The notes beneath the pieces were generated by a model. It had not been told where the DNA came from and did no database searches. It saw only the letters and a list, made by a program, of their open reading frames with translations. Positions 1 to 7,717 of a stretch of DNA of 14,257 bases are shown here, piece after piece. Position 1 is the stretch's first letter; each line of letters opens with the position of its first letter. The DNA comes from an uncultured Planctomycetaceae bacterium (GTDB lineage Bacteria > Planctomycetota > Planctomycetia > Pirellulales > UBA1268): NCBI GenBank assembly GCA_903885855.1, contig CAISKG010000483.1:1-14257 (forward strand), read 5' to 3'. The translations under genes were made by a program, and so were the position numbers.

Positions 1-3000
1 CGGCGAGCCGCCCCGCCGGGCGTGCGCCGGCGCCGGTACGGCCGCTGAGCCGGTCGCCGAGCTCGGCGCGGAAGCGCTCCGCCGCCGCCTCCAGCGCCGC
101 CGCCACCTCGGGATGCTCCGCCGCCACGTCGGTCGTCTCGCCCGGGTCGCGCTCGAGGTCGACGAGCATGCGCGGCACCGGCAGGGGGCGGTACTTCCCC
201 GGCCGGCCCCCGGCGCCCGGCGCCTGCCCCTCCATGGTGCGCGCGGTGTGGGGGAAGAAGAGCTTCCAGCGGCCGCGGCGCACCGCCTGCAGCTCGTTGT
301 CGAGGTACCAGAAGCCGAGGTCGCGCTCGGCGGCCTCTCCCGCGGCGGGCGCGCCGCGGAGCAGCCCCCCCACGTCGCGGCCGTCGATGGGCAGCGTGCC
401 GACGACGAGCCGCCCGGCGGCGTCGGCGGCGAGCGCCGGCCCCGTCAGCGCCGCCACCGTGGGGAGGATGTCGATCGCCATCAGCGGCGCCGCGCACACG
501 CTGCCCGCCGGGATCACCCCCTCCAGCCGGGCCACGCAGGGGACGCGCACGCCCCCCTCGAAGACCGTCCCCTTCCCCTCGCGCCACGGCCCCGCGCTGC
601 CGGCATGGTCGCCGTAGGAGAGCCAGGGGCCGTTGTCGCTGGTGACGATCACGAGCGTGTCGGCCAGCGCCCCGCTGCGCTCGAGCGCCGCGCGGATCGC
701 CCCCACCGAGGCGTCGATCTCGGCGAGGACGTCGCCGTAGGTGCCGCCGGGCGTCGTGCCCGCGAAGGCGGCGCCCGCGAACAGCGGCACGTGGGGCATG
801 GGATGGGTGAGGCAGAGGAAGAACGGCCGCTCCCTCCCGCAGCGCTCGATGAAGTCCACCGCGCGGGCGGTGAGCCGGGCGGTGAGGGTGGCCTGATCCT
901 CCGCGTCGACGTCGTCGTCGACGATCGCGTCGCCGTCGAAGAGCGGCAGCGGCGGATAGGTGCCCGGAGCCGCCTCGGGATGGAGGGGCCACATGTCGTT
1001 GGAGTAGGGGATCCCCAGAAACTCGTCGAAGCCGTGGCGGGTGGGGAGGAAGGGGGCGTGGTGGCCGAGGTGCCACTTGCCCACCAGCGCCGTGCGGTAG
1101 CCGCGGCCGCGGAGCAGCTCGGCGAGCGTCGTCTCCTCCGCGGCGATCCCGTGGCGCGACGCCGGGCCGAGGGCCCCGCCGATGCCGATCCGGTTGGGGT
1201 AGCAGCCGGTGAGCAGCGCCGCGCGCGACGCCGAGCAGACCGGCTGCGCGGCGTGGTAGTCGGTGCAGCGCACCCCCTCGCGCGCCAGGCGGTCGATGTG
1301 CGGCGTGGGGGCGGCGACGCCGCCGTAGCAGCCGGGATCCCCGTAGCCGAGGTCGTCGGCGCAGACGATGACCACGTTCGGCGGCCGCCGCGCTGCCGCG
1401 GCGGCCTTCGCGCCGCTGGCCAGCGCCCGGCACTCCGCGGCGATCCCCTCCCAGGTGCGCTCGAGCGCCGCCACGCGCTCGGGCTCACGCGCCGCCAGAT
1501 CGACCCCCTCGGCCCGGTCGGCGGCGAGGTCGTGGAGCTCCCAGGGGCCGTCGCGGACGGCGACGAGCTTCCAGTCCCCCACGCGCACCGCCCGGTTGCC
1601 CTCGTGGCACCACCACAGGGCCTCGTGGGGCTCAGGCGCCGCCGCGTCCCCCAGCACGCCCAGGAAGCTCCTCCCCTGCAGCGGCGGCACCGGCGTGCCG
1701 TCGGCCAGTGCCGCCGGCGCCGCGATCGCGGCCGCCTCGAGGAGCGTGGGGACGACGTCGATGAGGTGCACGGGCTGGTGGCGCAGCGCCCCCGCGTCGG
1801 CCGCCGGCACGCCGGCGGGCCAGTGGACGATCAACGGCGTGGCGATCCCCCCCTCGTGAACCCAGGTCTTGTGACGGCGGAAGGGGGTGTTGGCGGCGGA
1901 GGACCAGCCGGGGCCGAGGCAGAGGAAGCTCTTCCGCGATCCCGGAGGCGCCGCCGGGTCGTGCCCCTCGCCGCGCACCATGATCTCGGCGGAGGCGCCG
2001 TTGTCGCTGGCGAAGAGGATCAGGGTGTCGTCGAGGAGGCCCGCGTGCTCGAGGCGCGCCACGATCCGGCCCACCTCCCGGTCGAGCGCCTCGACCATCG
2101 CCGCGTGGATCGCCATCTTCGCCGCCTGGAAGCCGCGCTGCTCCGCCGACAAGGTCGCCCACTCCAGCGGCAGCGCGAGTTCCGCGTCGCCGAGGCGCTC
2201 GAGCGCCTCCGGGAAGGCGTACGGGGGCCCGATGTCGCGCTCCATCGGCGGAAGGTCGCCGGTCACGATGCCGGCTTCCACCTGCCGGGCGTGGCGGGCG
2301 CGGCGCACCTCGTCCCAGCCGACGGCGTAGCGGCCGCGGTACTTCTCCACCAGCTCGGCCGGCGCCTGGAGGGGGAAATGGGGCGCGGTGAAGGCGACGT
2401 AGTGGAAGAAGGGGGCGCCCGCGTGCCGGGCGACGTGCTCGTCGAGGCAGGCGAGTGCGTGGTCGCCGATCGCCGTGGTGGCGTAGAAGCCCTCGGCGGG
2501 CGGGTGCGGCTTCCCCTCCACGGTGACGCCGGAGGGATCGAAGTAGTTGCTCTGGCCGGCGCCGACGACGTCGAGCGATCGCACGAATCCCTGCCCGAGC
2601 GGCTGCCCGTCGACGTGCCACTTCCCGGAGTGGTAGGCCCGGTAGCCGGCCGGGGCGAGGAGCTCGGGGAGGAGGCGGGCGAAGCGCGGCCGCTTCCCCT
2701 GCGCGCCGCCGGCGAGCGCCCCGGCCGCGGCGCTCGCCGGCAGGGCGTCGCGCCCGATCGCCTGGGGGTAGTAGCCGGTGAGGAGCGCGGCGCGGCTGGG
2801 CCAGCAGCGCGCGGTGCTGGCGGCTTGCGTGAAGCGCAGGCCCCCGCGCGCGAGGCGATCGAGGTGGGGGGTGTCGATCTCGCCGCCGTAGGCGCCGACG
2901 TCGGAATAGCCGAGGTCGTCGGCGAGGATCACGAGGATGTTGGGGGGCCGGCGCCCGTCGGCTCGGGCCGCCCCGGCGACGAGCGCCAGGGCCGCCAGTC

Positions 3001-3034
3001 CCGCCGCCACCAGCCCGAGCCTGCGCAGGGCCAT
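1..3034 (-). CDS. Tandem (two-module) secreted sulfatase, 3' end outside window
   Basis: One uninterrupted frame encodes two type I (formylglycine) sulfatase modules; 1011 codons are visible and no stop is reached before position 1. Residues 1 to about 25 form a signal peptide (basic MALRR, Leu/Ala-rich core, ARA end). Module 1 (about 30-535) has metal-binding ADD at 39-40, active-site CWPSR with Cys77, GKWH at 137-140, and SDNG with Asn345. Module 2 starts at Pro552 after an Ala-rich linker and repeats the set: ADD 560-561, CSASR with Cys600, GKWH around 652-655, and SDNG with Asn801. It has no signal peptide of its own. Both sites fit C-x-P/A-S-R, so both cysteines are probably converted to formylglycine. 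I infer hydrolysis of sulfate esters on polysaccharides outside the cytoplasm; substrates cannot be read from sequence. The gene follows the ThuA gene by 31 nt, suggesting an operon. I checked the frame at both active sites, both GKWH and DNG motifs, and through the junction (about 1370-1640). Confidence 0.9.
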   Translation of the reverse strand, partial: MALRRLGLVAAGLAALALVAGAARADGRRPPNILVILADDLGYSDVGAYGGEIDTPHLDRLARGGLRFTQAASTARCWPSRAALLTGYYPQAIGRDALPASAAAGALAGGAQGKRPRFARLLPELLAPAGYRAYHSGKWHVDGQPLGQGFVRSLDVVGAGQSNYFDPSGVTVEGKPHPPAEGFYATTAIGDHALACLDEHVARHAGAPFFHYVAFTAPHFPLQAPAELVEKYRGRYAVGWDEVRRARHARQVEAGIVTGDLPPMERDIGPPYAFPEALERLGDAELALPLEWATLSAEQRGFQAAKMAIHAAMVEALDREVGRIVARLEHAGLLDDTLILFASDNGASAEIMVRGEGHDPAAPPGSRKSFLCLGPGWSSAANTPFRRHKTWVHEGGIATPLIVHWPAGVPAADAGALRHQPVHLIDVVPTLLEAAAIAAPAALADGTPVPPLQGRSFLGVLGDAAAPEPHEALWWCHEGNRAVRVGDWKLVAVRDGPWELHDLAADRAEGVDLAAREPERVAALERTWEGIAAECRALASGAKAAAAARRPPNVVIVCADDLGYGDPGCYGGVAAPTPHIDRLAREGVRCTDYHAAQPVCSASRAALLTGCYPNRIGIGGALGPASRHGIAAEETTLAELLRGRGYRTALVGKWHLGHHAPFLPTRHGFDEFLGIPYSNDMWPLHPEAAPGTYPPLPLFDGDAIVDDDVDAEDQATLTARLTARAVDFIERCGRERPFFLCLTHPMPHVPLFAGAAFAGTTPGGTYGDVLAEIDASVGAIRAALERSGALADTLVIVTSDNGPWLSYGDHAGSAGPWREGKGTVFEGGVRVPCVARLEGVIPAGSVCAAPLMAIDILPTVAALTGPALAADAAGRLVVGTLPIDGRDVGGLLRGAPAAGEAAERDLGFWYLDNELQAVRRGRWKLFFPHTARTMEGQAPGAGGRPGKYRPLPVPRMLVDLERDPGETTDVAAEHPEVAAALEAAAERFRAELGDRLSGRTGAGARPAGRLA

Positions 3035-3065
3035 GCCTCGTCCCCCGGGGTGCCGGGCCCGCGTG

Positions 3066-4259
3066 TCAGCGATCGACCGCGCCGACCACCTTGGCGTAGA
3101 TCGCCCCGCGCCCCGCGGCGTCGGCCGCACGGGCCTCGAGGAGGAGGGGCCGCAGTTCGCTCGCGAAACCGGGCTCGGCCGCGATCCGGGCATCGGCCTT
3201 GGCGCAGAGGCGTTCCGCCTCGGCGGTCGCCCGGGCGGCGTCGCCGCCGGAGCCGGCGGCGGCCGCGGCGGCCAGCACGGCGTGCAGGTAGGCGCGGGCC
3301 TGGACGTCAGGATTGGGCTCGGAGGGGCCCTCGGCCCGACCCAGCGCCCAGAGGATCCCGGCCAGGTAGTGCTGCTGGAACATCGGCTCGTTCCAGGTCG
3401 ACTCGTTGTGGCCGAAGTTGGAGTAGAAGACGCGGCCGCGGCCGAAGTCGCGCACCCACGACACGGGCACGTGCCACGGCTCCTTGGGGGAGCAGTGGGG
3501 CATGTCGAGGCTCACCAGCACGCGGACGTCGTCGGGAACGAAGCGCGTGTCGTACTGATAGATCTCGTCCTTCCAGCGGAAGGCTTCCGGAAGGCTGGCC
3601 ACGATCCCGTGACCCGGCTCCTCGACCACGAAGGCGTGTTCGTCGCCGGCGTTCCAGGGATGGCCGGCGAAGATTCCCCCGACGAGATCGCGGTAGGCGT
3701 CGGAGGCGTTGAAGGTGTCGGCCGCGGCGTGGAAGCCGCAGAACGTCTTCCCGCTGCGCACCCAGGCGAGGAAGTCGTCGAGGTCGGGGATCGGCAGGGC
3801 GCCGGTGGTGCTCAGGAAGACGACGCCGTCGAAGCGGTCGAGCGATTCGCGGGAGAAGGCCTTGGCGAAGGCCTCCTGGATTCCCTTCTGCCAGGCCGCC
3901 TCGGCGGCCTCGAAGGCCGCCAGATCGGCGCGGAACTTCGCCTCCTGCTTCTTCCAGTCGTCGTCGGAGGTGCCGTCGCCGCGCTTCGGCTCGGCGGGCC
4001 GGCCCGGCCGGCCGGGAGGGAGGCGGAGGAAGTCGACGTGGAATTGCCCGCTCTCGCGGCCGAGCTTCTCGAGGATCACCTCGCCGGTCTCGATCGAGGA
4101 GTGGCGGAAGCCGGCGGTCACGGTGACGACGAGGAGCCGGGCCGGCTTGGCGGCACCGGCCGGTTCGGACGCGGACGCCGCGCTGTACGGCGCGATCACG
4201 GCCGCCACGAGCACCGCCAGCCACGCTCCCGCTGACCACCGGACCTTCGACGCGCGCAT
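3066..4259 (-). CDS. Secreted ThuA-domain (PF06283-type) protein
   Basis: The product is 397 aa. Residues 1-31 are a signal peptide (MRASKVR, hydrophobic core, SASA end), placing it in the periplasm or outside. Residues about 41-308 match the ThuA / trehalose-utilisation fold, a class I glutamine-amidotransferase-like domain. Visible hallmarks are LLVVTVTAGFRHSS (42-55), GVVFLSTTG (145-153), FCGFHAAADTF (173-183), the GGIFAGHPW stretch (194-202), and HNESTWNEPMFQQHYLAGILWALG (284-307, given here as a consensus region). A charged helical insert lies at about 88-140, and an Ala-rich helical tail follows residue 310. The true biochemical role of most secreted ThuA proteins is unsettled; in planctomycetes they often sit beside sulfatases and dehydrogenases. 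The start at 4259 is chosen because GAGGTG lies 6 nt upstream and the signal peptide begins there. An in-frame ATG at 4508 would add 83 low-complexity residues ahead of it. Confidence 0.88.
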   Translation of the reverse strand: MRASKVRWSAGAWLAVLVAAVIAPYSAASASEPAGAAKPARLLVVTVTAGFRHSSIETGEVILEKLGRESGQFHVDFLRLPPGRPGRPAEPKRGDGTSDDDWKKQEAKFRADLAAFEAAEAAWQKGIQEAFAKAFSRESLDRFDGVVFLSTTGALPIPDLDDFLAWVRSGKTFCGFHAAADTFNASDAYRDLVGGIFAGHPWNAGDEHAFVVEEPGHGIVASLPEAFRWKDEIYQYDTRFVPDDVRVLVSLDMPHCSPKEPWHVPVSWVRDFGRGRVFYSNFGHNESTWNEPMFQQHYLAGILWALGRAEGPSEPNPDVQARAYLHAVLAAAAAAGSGGDAARATAEAERLCAKADARIAAEPGFASELRPLLLEARAADAAGRGAIYAKVVGAVDR

Positions 4260-4263
4260 GACA

Positions 4264-4269
4264 CACCTC
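4264..4269 (-). promoter_or_regulatory. Ribosome binding site of the ThuA gene
   Basis: On the minus strand the sequence reads GAGGTG, with GAGG 6 nt before the ATG at 4259. This Shine-Dalgarno match decides the start in favour of 4259 over the longer in-frame ATG at 4508. Confidence 0.6.
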
Positions 4270-4330
4270 ACTCGGCACGACCGGCGACCGGGACTCGCGC
4301 GGAACCCCCGCGCCTCCCCCGCCGCCGCGG

Positions 4331-4341
4331 ATGCTACCACA
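4331..4341 (-). promoter_or_regulatory. Candidate extended -10 element for the ThuA/sulfatase operon
   Basis: The minus strand reads TGTGGTAGCAT, that is TGn followed by TAGCAT (4 of 6 matches to TATAAT), 72 nt before the ThuA start. I see no good -35 at 16-18 nt. It is flanked by a 10-bp direct repeat (CCGCGGATGC at 4325-4334 and 4342-4351). Related 11-mers lie ahead of two other genes in the window. This is a visual match, not a tested promoter. Confidence 0.35.
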
Positions 4342-4390
4342 CCGCGGATGCCCGTCGTTGGTGCCCCGGCGGCGGATCGGGATCGCCCCA

Positions 4391-4418
4391 TTGCACGGCC
4401 GGATGCCTGTGGCAAGAT
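4391..4418 (+). promoter_or_regulatory. Candidate promoter for the PEP-CTERM/esterase pair
   Basis: TTGCAC (4391-4396) resembles a -35 box. After a 16-nt spacer comes CAAGAT (4413-4418), preceded by TGG as in an extended -10. It lies 137 nt before the likely PEP-CTERM start at 4555, inside the 295-nt divergent region 4260-4554. That region otherwise shows no gene that I can support. Confidence 0.35.
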
Positions 4419-4554
4419 GCAGTGGTCCTCCGACGGCCCCGACTCCACCGGGGGGCCGGCCACGGCTCGATCCTTCCCTTCCGGGTGAAACGCGAGACAA
4501 CGACCCATGACCCGTGACGTCGATTCCCCGGCGCAGGCCGGCGGGATCGCACGG

Positions 4555-5350
4555 ATGCACCTTGATGACGGCAGGAAGCTGACCTCGATTCTCGCTCTGG
4601 CCGCCGGCGCCGCGGCCCTCCATCCCCCCCGGCGACGCCGGCGCGGAGATCATCGTCTACGACGTGGGGCCGTTCACCGTCGGATTCGACGCCGGCCAAT
4701 CGGCTTCGGCCGCGATCGACCTGCTGCCGGGATTGTCACCCAAGCAGCTCGTCTTCGAGGCCGCCACCAACATCAACCGCTCCTACTTCGTCCGCGCGGG
4801 CTTCAGCAACGCCACGTCGCTGGCCGACCGGATCGGGATCCAGGCCAGCGGCCGCTCGCTGGAGACCAACGTCGGCGTCAACGTCGCCTTCCGCACCGGC
4901 TACGGGCCCACCTGGGGCGCGACGGCGCGGACCGCCGCGGACACGCGCGCGAACATCGTCTTCTCGGCGAAGTTCCGCACCGGCACCAACACCCTCGTCG
5001 ATCCGCCGGTCTATTACAGCCAGCTGCAGGGCGTGGGCCCCGGGGCGCTGTCCAACAAGTATCTCCTGTTCACGTTCCGCAACAGCGTCTCGGGCTTCGT
5101 GAACTACGGCTGGGTGCGCCTCGTGTCCGTGACGCGGTCGCCGGGCACGCCCACCGGGATGAGCGTGACGGTCGACAAATGGGCCTACCAGGACAACGGT
5201 ACGCGGATTCGCGCCGGCCAGACCATGGTCGTCCCCGAGCCGACGACGACCGCGTCGCTGGCCATGGGCGGGGCGCTCGTGGCGGGTGCCGCGGGACTCC
5301 GCGCCTGGCGCCGGCGCCAGGCCGGGAAGGCCGGGCCGGCCGCCGTCTGA
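4555..5350 (+). CDS. PEP-CTERM sorting-domain protein with a frame break at a C7 tract
   Basis: Two halves of one exported protein lie in different frames. From ATG 4555 the frame reads MHLDDGRKLTSILALAAG and further Ala, a good signal peptide. It reaches seven Cs (4624-4630) and then continues as Arg-rich nonsense. The next frame, from 4631, reads GDAGAEIIVYDVGPF and stays open to the TGA at 5348-5350. With six Cs the two halves would join as ...ALHPPGDAGA-EIIVYDVG, giving a 264-aa product with a plausible signal-peptidase site after AGA. The body is a Gly/Thr/Asn-rich beta-type domain of unknown function (VNYGWVRLVSV near the end). The C terminus is a classic PEP-CTERM signal: VPEP, a hydrophobic helix (SLAMGGALVAGAAGL), then RAWRRRQ. 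Such proteins are exported and processed by an exosortase, which is not in this window. The alternative start GTG 4664 would remove the signal peptide. Sequencing error, phase variation and true decay are all possible. Confidence 0.8.
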
Positions 5351-5375
5351 TCGGCCGCGAGTGCTGGAGCATCGC

Positions 5376-6692
5376 ATGCGCCCCCGCGCCCCCTTCCTCG
5401 CCGTCGCGCTCGTCGCCGCCATGACCACGATCCCCCCCCGGTCGGCCGCCGCCCAGCCGGGGCCGGACGGCTTCAACTACGACGAGTCGAAGGTCGGCAC
5501 GTACACGCTCCCCGAGCTGCTCGTGGGGCCCGACGGAGCGGCGGTCACGACCCCCGAGGGGTGGCGCACCGCCGCCCGGCCGCGGTGGCTCGCGCTGTTG
5601 GAGGCGGAGGCCTACGGCCGGATCCTCGAGCCGGTGCCGGTGACCGCCGAGGCGGTCGAGCGCGGCACGGGGCCGGACGGGATGCGGCGCGTCCAGGCCC
5701 GGCTGCGCCTCGGCCACGGTCCCGACGCGCCCACGACCGAGGTGCTGCTCTACCTGCCCGCCGCCGACGCCGTGCCCACGGACCACCGCCTGCCCACGTT
5801 CCTGCACCTCAATTTCGGCGGCAACCACGCCGAGACCGCCGACCCCGCGGTGCGCCTCCCGCGCGGCTGGGTGCCCAACGGCAAGGACACCGGCGTCACC
5901 GACAACACCGCGCGCGAGGCCTCGCGCGGCACGCTCGCGCGGCGCTGGCCGGTGGCCCGGCTGGTCGGCCGCGGCTACGCCACCGCCACCGCCTCCTACG
6001 CCGACCTCTTCCCCGACCGGGCCGACGGCCGGCCGGCGAGCGTGCTGCCCGGCATGGGCTACGCCGCCACCGACGCCGAGGCGCGCCCCGACGAGCCGGG
6101 GGCGATCGCCACCTGGGCCTGGCAATTGTCGCGGATCCTCGACTGGCTCGTGACGCTCCCCGAGATCGATCCCCGGCGCGTGATCGTGGTGGGGCACTCG
6201 CGGCTGGGCAAGACGGCGCTGTGGGCCGGCGCCGGCGACGAGCGCTTCGCGATGGTGGTCTCGAACGAGTCGGGCTGCGGCGGCGCGGCGCTGGAGCGCC
6301 GCGACTTCGGCGAGACGGTGAAGCGGATCACGACCGCCTTCCCGCATTGGTTCTGCCCGCGCTACGCCGGCTGGGCCGACCGGGCGGCCGAGATGCCCTT
6401 CGACCAGCACGTCCTCCTGGCGATGACGGCGCCGCGGCCGCTGTACGTGGCCAGCGCCGCGGAGGATCTGTGGGCCGACCCGCGCGGCGAGTTCCTCGCC
6501 GCCGTGGCCGCGGAGCCGGCCTGGCGCCTCTTCGGCCGCGCGGGGCTCGGCACCGACGCCTTCCCCGCGCCCGACACGCCGGTGGGGCACTCCATCGGCT
6601 ACCACGTGCGCTCGGGCGCCCACGACATCGTGGAGTGGGATTGGGAGCGCTTCGCCGACTTCGCCGACCGGGCCCTCGCTCCGCGGCCGTGA
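5376..6692 (+). CDS. CE15-like glucuronoyl esterase, secreted
   Basis: The product is 438 aa with a signal peptide at 1 to about 27 (MRPRAPFLAVALVAAM, ending SAAAQ). It is an alpha/beta hydrolase of the carbohydrate esterase family 15 type. The nucleophile elbow is VVGHSRLGKTALW with Ser275. SNESGCGGAAL follows, with Glu298 as the likely catalytic acid, and SGAHDI supplies His416. LHLNFGGNH around 145-153 resembles the oxyanion-hole strand. Known bacterial CE15 enzymes cleave esters of 4-O-methyl-glucuronic acid joining glucuronoxylan to lignin; some marine members probably act on other uronic-acid esters. The start at 5376 is supported by GGAG 6 nt upstream and by the signal peptide; an in-frame ATG at 5286 would overlap the preceding gene. 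The gene lies 25 nt after the PEP-CTERM stop, so co-transcription is likely. The family assignment is firm; the substrate is inferred. Confidence 0.88.
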   Translation: MRPRAPFLAVALVAAMTTIPPRSAAAQPGPDGFNYDESKVGTYTLPELLVGPDGAAVTTPEGWRTAARPRWLALLEAEAYGRILEPVPVTAEAVERGTGPDGMRRVQARLRLGHGPDAPTTEVLLYLPAADAVPTDHRLPTFLHLNFGGNHAETADPAVRLPRGWVPNGKDTGVTDNTAREASRGTLARRWPVARLVGRGYATATASYADLFPDRADGRPASVLPGMGYAATDAEARPDEPGAIATWAWQLSRILDWLVTLPEIDPRRVIVVGHSRLGKTALWAGAGDERFAMVVSNESGCGGAALERRDFGETVKRITTAFPHWFCPRYAGWADRAAEMPFDQHVLLAMTAPRPLYVASAAEDLWADPRGEFLAAVAAEPAWRLFGRAGLGTDAFPAPDTPVGHSIGYHVRSGAHDIVEWDWERFADFADRALAPRP

Positions 6693-6700
6693 GCGGCCGC
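6683..6700. terminator. GC-rich hairpin between convergent genes (possible bidirectional terminator)
   Basis: GCGGCCG (6683-6689), loop TGAG (6690-6693), CGGCCGC (6694-6700) form a perfect 7-bp stem across the esterase stop codon, directly before the end of the convergent AraC gene at 6711. There is no T-tract on either side, so intrinsic termination is uncertain. Confidence 0.3.
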
Positions 6701-6710
6701 TCCGCGGCGG

Positions 6711-7556
6711 TCAGCCCACGAGCATGCGCCGCGCCTTCAGCGGCGTCATCCCGGTGAGCCGGGCGAAGACGCGGTTGAAGTGGCTCTGCGAGGAGAAGCC
6801 GAGGTCGTCGGCGATCTTCCCCAGCGGCAGGCTCTCGTCGGCGAGGATCTCGAGCGCCCGACGCACGCGTCGGTGGTTCACGAAGGCCGGCGCGGTCAGC
6901 CCCACCGAGCGCTGCAGCTTCTTGGCGAAGTGGCCCGGCGAGAGGCCGGTGAGGGCCGCCATGTCCGAGAGCCGGACGCGCCCCTGGAGGTGGGCGTCGA
7001 CGTAGTCGGCGATGCCGCGGACGGCGGCCTCGGTGAAGGCGCCGGAATCGGAGTGCCACTCCGGCGCCACGCCGTGGAGGATGCGGGCGAGCTGGAGGAT
7101 CAGGGCCCGGGCCGCCAATTCCTGCCCGATCCCCTCGGTGTCGGGGCCGCGGCCGATGGCCCCGTCGATGAGCCGGTCGAGGGAGGGGTCGAGGAATCCG
7201 CGCCGGGCGGGGACCTCCCCGGCCGCCACGGGCACCCCCTCCGCGTCGGCCACCCGCCGCACCTGCTCGGCCGGGATCCAGAGCAGGAGCCCTTCCCAGG
7301 GGGTGTCCCCCCGGGTGCGGAAGACGTGCTGGTCGTCATCGGCCGGGAAAACGCTGATCCCGCCATCCTGGATCCGTAGCGGTGCCTCCCTCCCGCGATG
7401 GACCCAGGTGCTCGTCACGTCGCTCCCGCCGACCCTGGTCACCCGGATGCCGGTCGCCTTGAGGGCCACCTCGAACACCTGCTCGGGGGTCTTGGGACGT
7501 ACGGTCGCCTGCAACCAGGACACCTCCGGGTGGGACGGAGGCACGGCGATGGCCAT
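6711..7556 (-). CDS. AraC-family transcriptional regulator
   Basis: The product is 281 aa with no signal peptide, so it is cytoplasmic. The C-terminal ~100 residues hold the two helix-turn-helix motifs of the AraC/XylS family. The first is VRLSDMAALTGLSPGHFAKK; the second begins IADDLGFSSQSHFNRVFARL and ends TGMTPLKARR, the usual AraC signature. The N-terminal ~180 residues are a weakly conserved, probably cupin-like ligand or dimerisation region (QDGGISVFPADDDQHVFR resembles a cupin strand pair). The start at 7556 (MAIAVPP) is chosen because the in-frame extension up to 7727 is Arg/Pro-rich and unlike protein; GAGG lies about 8 nt upstream. The gene is convergent with the CE15-like esterase, 18 nt between stops. 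AraC members often respond to sugars and activate nearby catabolic genes, so control of the esterase or sulfatases is a reasonable guess, not shown. Confidence 0.88.
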   Translation of the reverse strand: MAIAVPPSHPEVSWLQATVRPKTPEQVFEVALKATGIRVTRVGGSDVTSTWVHRGREAPLRIQDGGISVFPADDDQHVFRTRGDTPWEGLLLWIPAEQVRRVADAEGVPVAAGEVPARRGFLDPSLDRLIDGAIGRGPDTEGIGQELAARALILQLARILHGVAPEWHSDSGAFTEAAVRGIADYVDAHLQGRVRLSDMAALTGLSPGHFAKKLQRSVGLTAPAFVNHRRVRRALEILADESLPLGKIADDLGFSSQSHFNRVFARLTGMTPLKARRMLVG

Positions 7557-7653
7557 CGAGGAAGCCTCAGCGGAATCCGGCGGCCGTCGACGCGCCACCG
7601 GCGGTGACGATCGCGGACGCGCCACCGCCCGACGGGTCGGGCGGGGCGGCACC

Positions 7654-7664
7654 ATCCTGCCACA
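7654..7664 (-). promoter_or_regulatory. Candidate extended -10 element for the AraC gene
   Basis: The minus strand reads TGTGGCAGGAT, TGn followed by CAGGAT, 98 nt before the ATG at 7556. It differs at one base from the plus-strand motif at 4408-4418. No clear -35 is visible. It lies in the 250-nt gap 7557-7806, where I see no further gene. Confidence 0.3.
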
Positions 7665-7702
7665 ATCGGGGCGGCCGCGGGGAGGATTCCCGCGCGTGAG
7701 GC

Positions 7703-7717
7703 CGCCGTGAAACGGCG
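7703..7717. repeat. Short perfect inverted repeat downstream of the beta-propeller gene
   Basis: CGCCGT (7703-7708), GAA, ACGGCG (7712-7717) form a 6-bp stem with a 3-nt loop about 90 nt past the stop of the minus-strand beta-propeller gene. It could help end that transcript, but there is no T-run on the minus-strand side. Its role is unknown. Confidence 0.25.

Noticed and set aside
1632..2621. 329-codon minus-strand open frame inside the double sulfatase
   Set aside because: It is a shifted frame of the same DNA; the sulfatase motifs GKWH and SDNG are read in the other minus-strand frame.
113..3712. 1199-codon open frame on the plus strand
   Set aside because: It runs antisense to the double sulfatase and the ThuA gene, has an Arg/Gly/Pro-rich sequence with no recognisable domain, and results from few stop codons in G+C-rich DNA.
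3307..4653. 448-codon minus-strand open frame over the ThuA gene
   Set aside because: It is a shadow in another frame. The ThuA domain motifs and a signal peptide with ribosome binding site belong to the frame starting at 4259.
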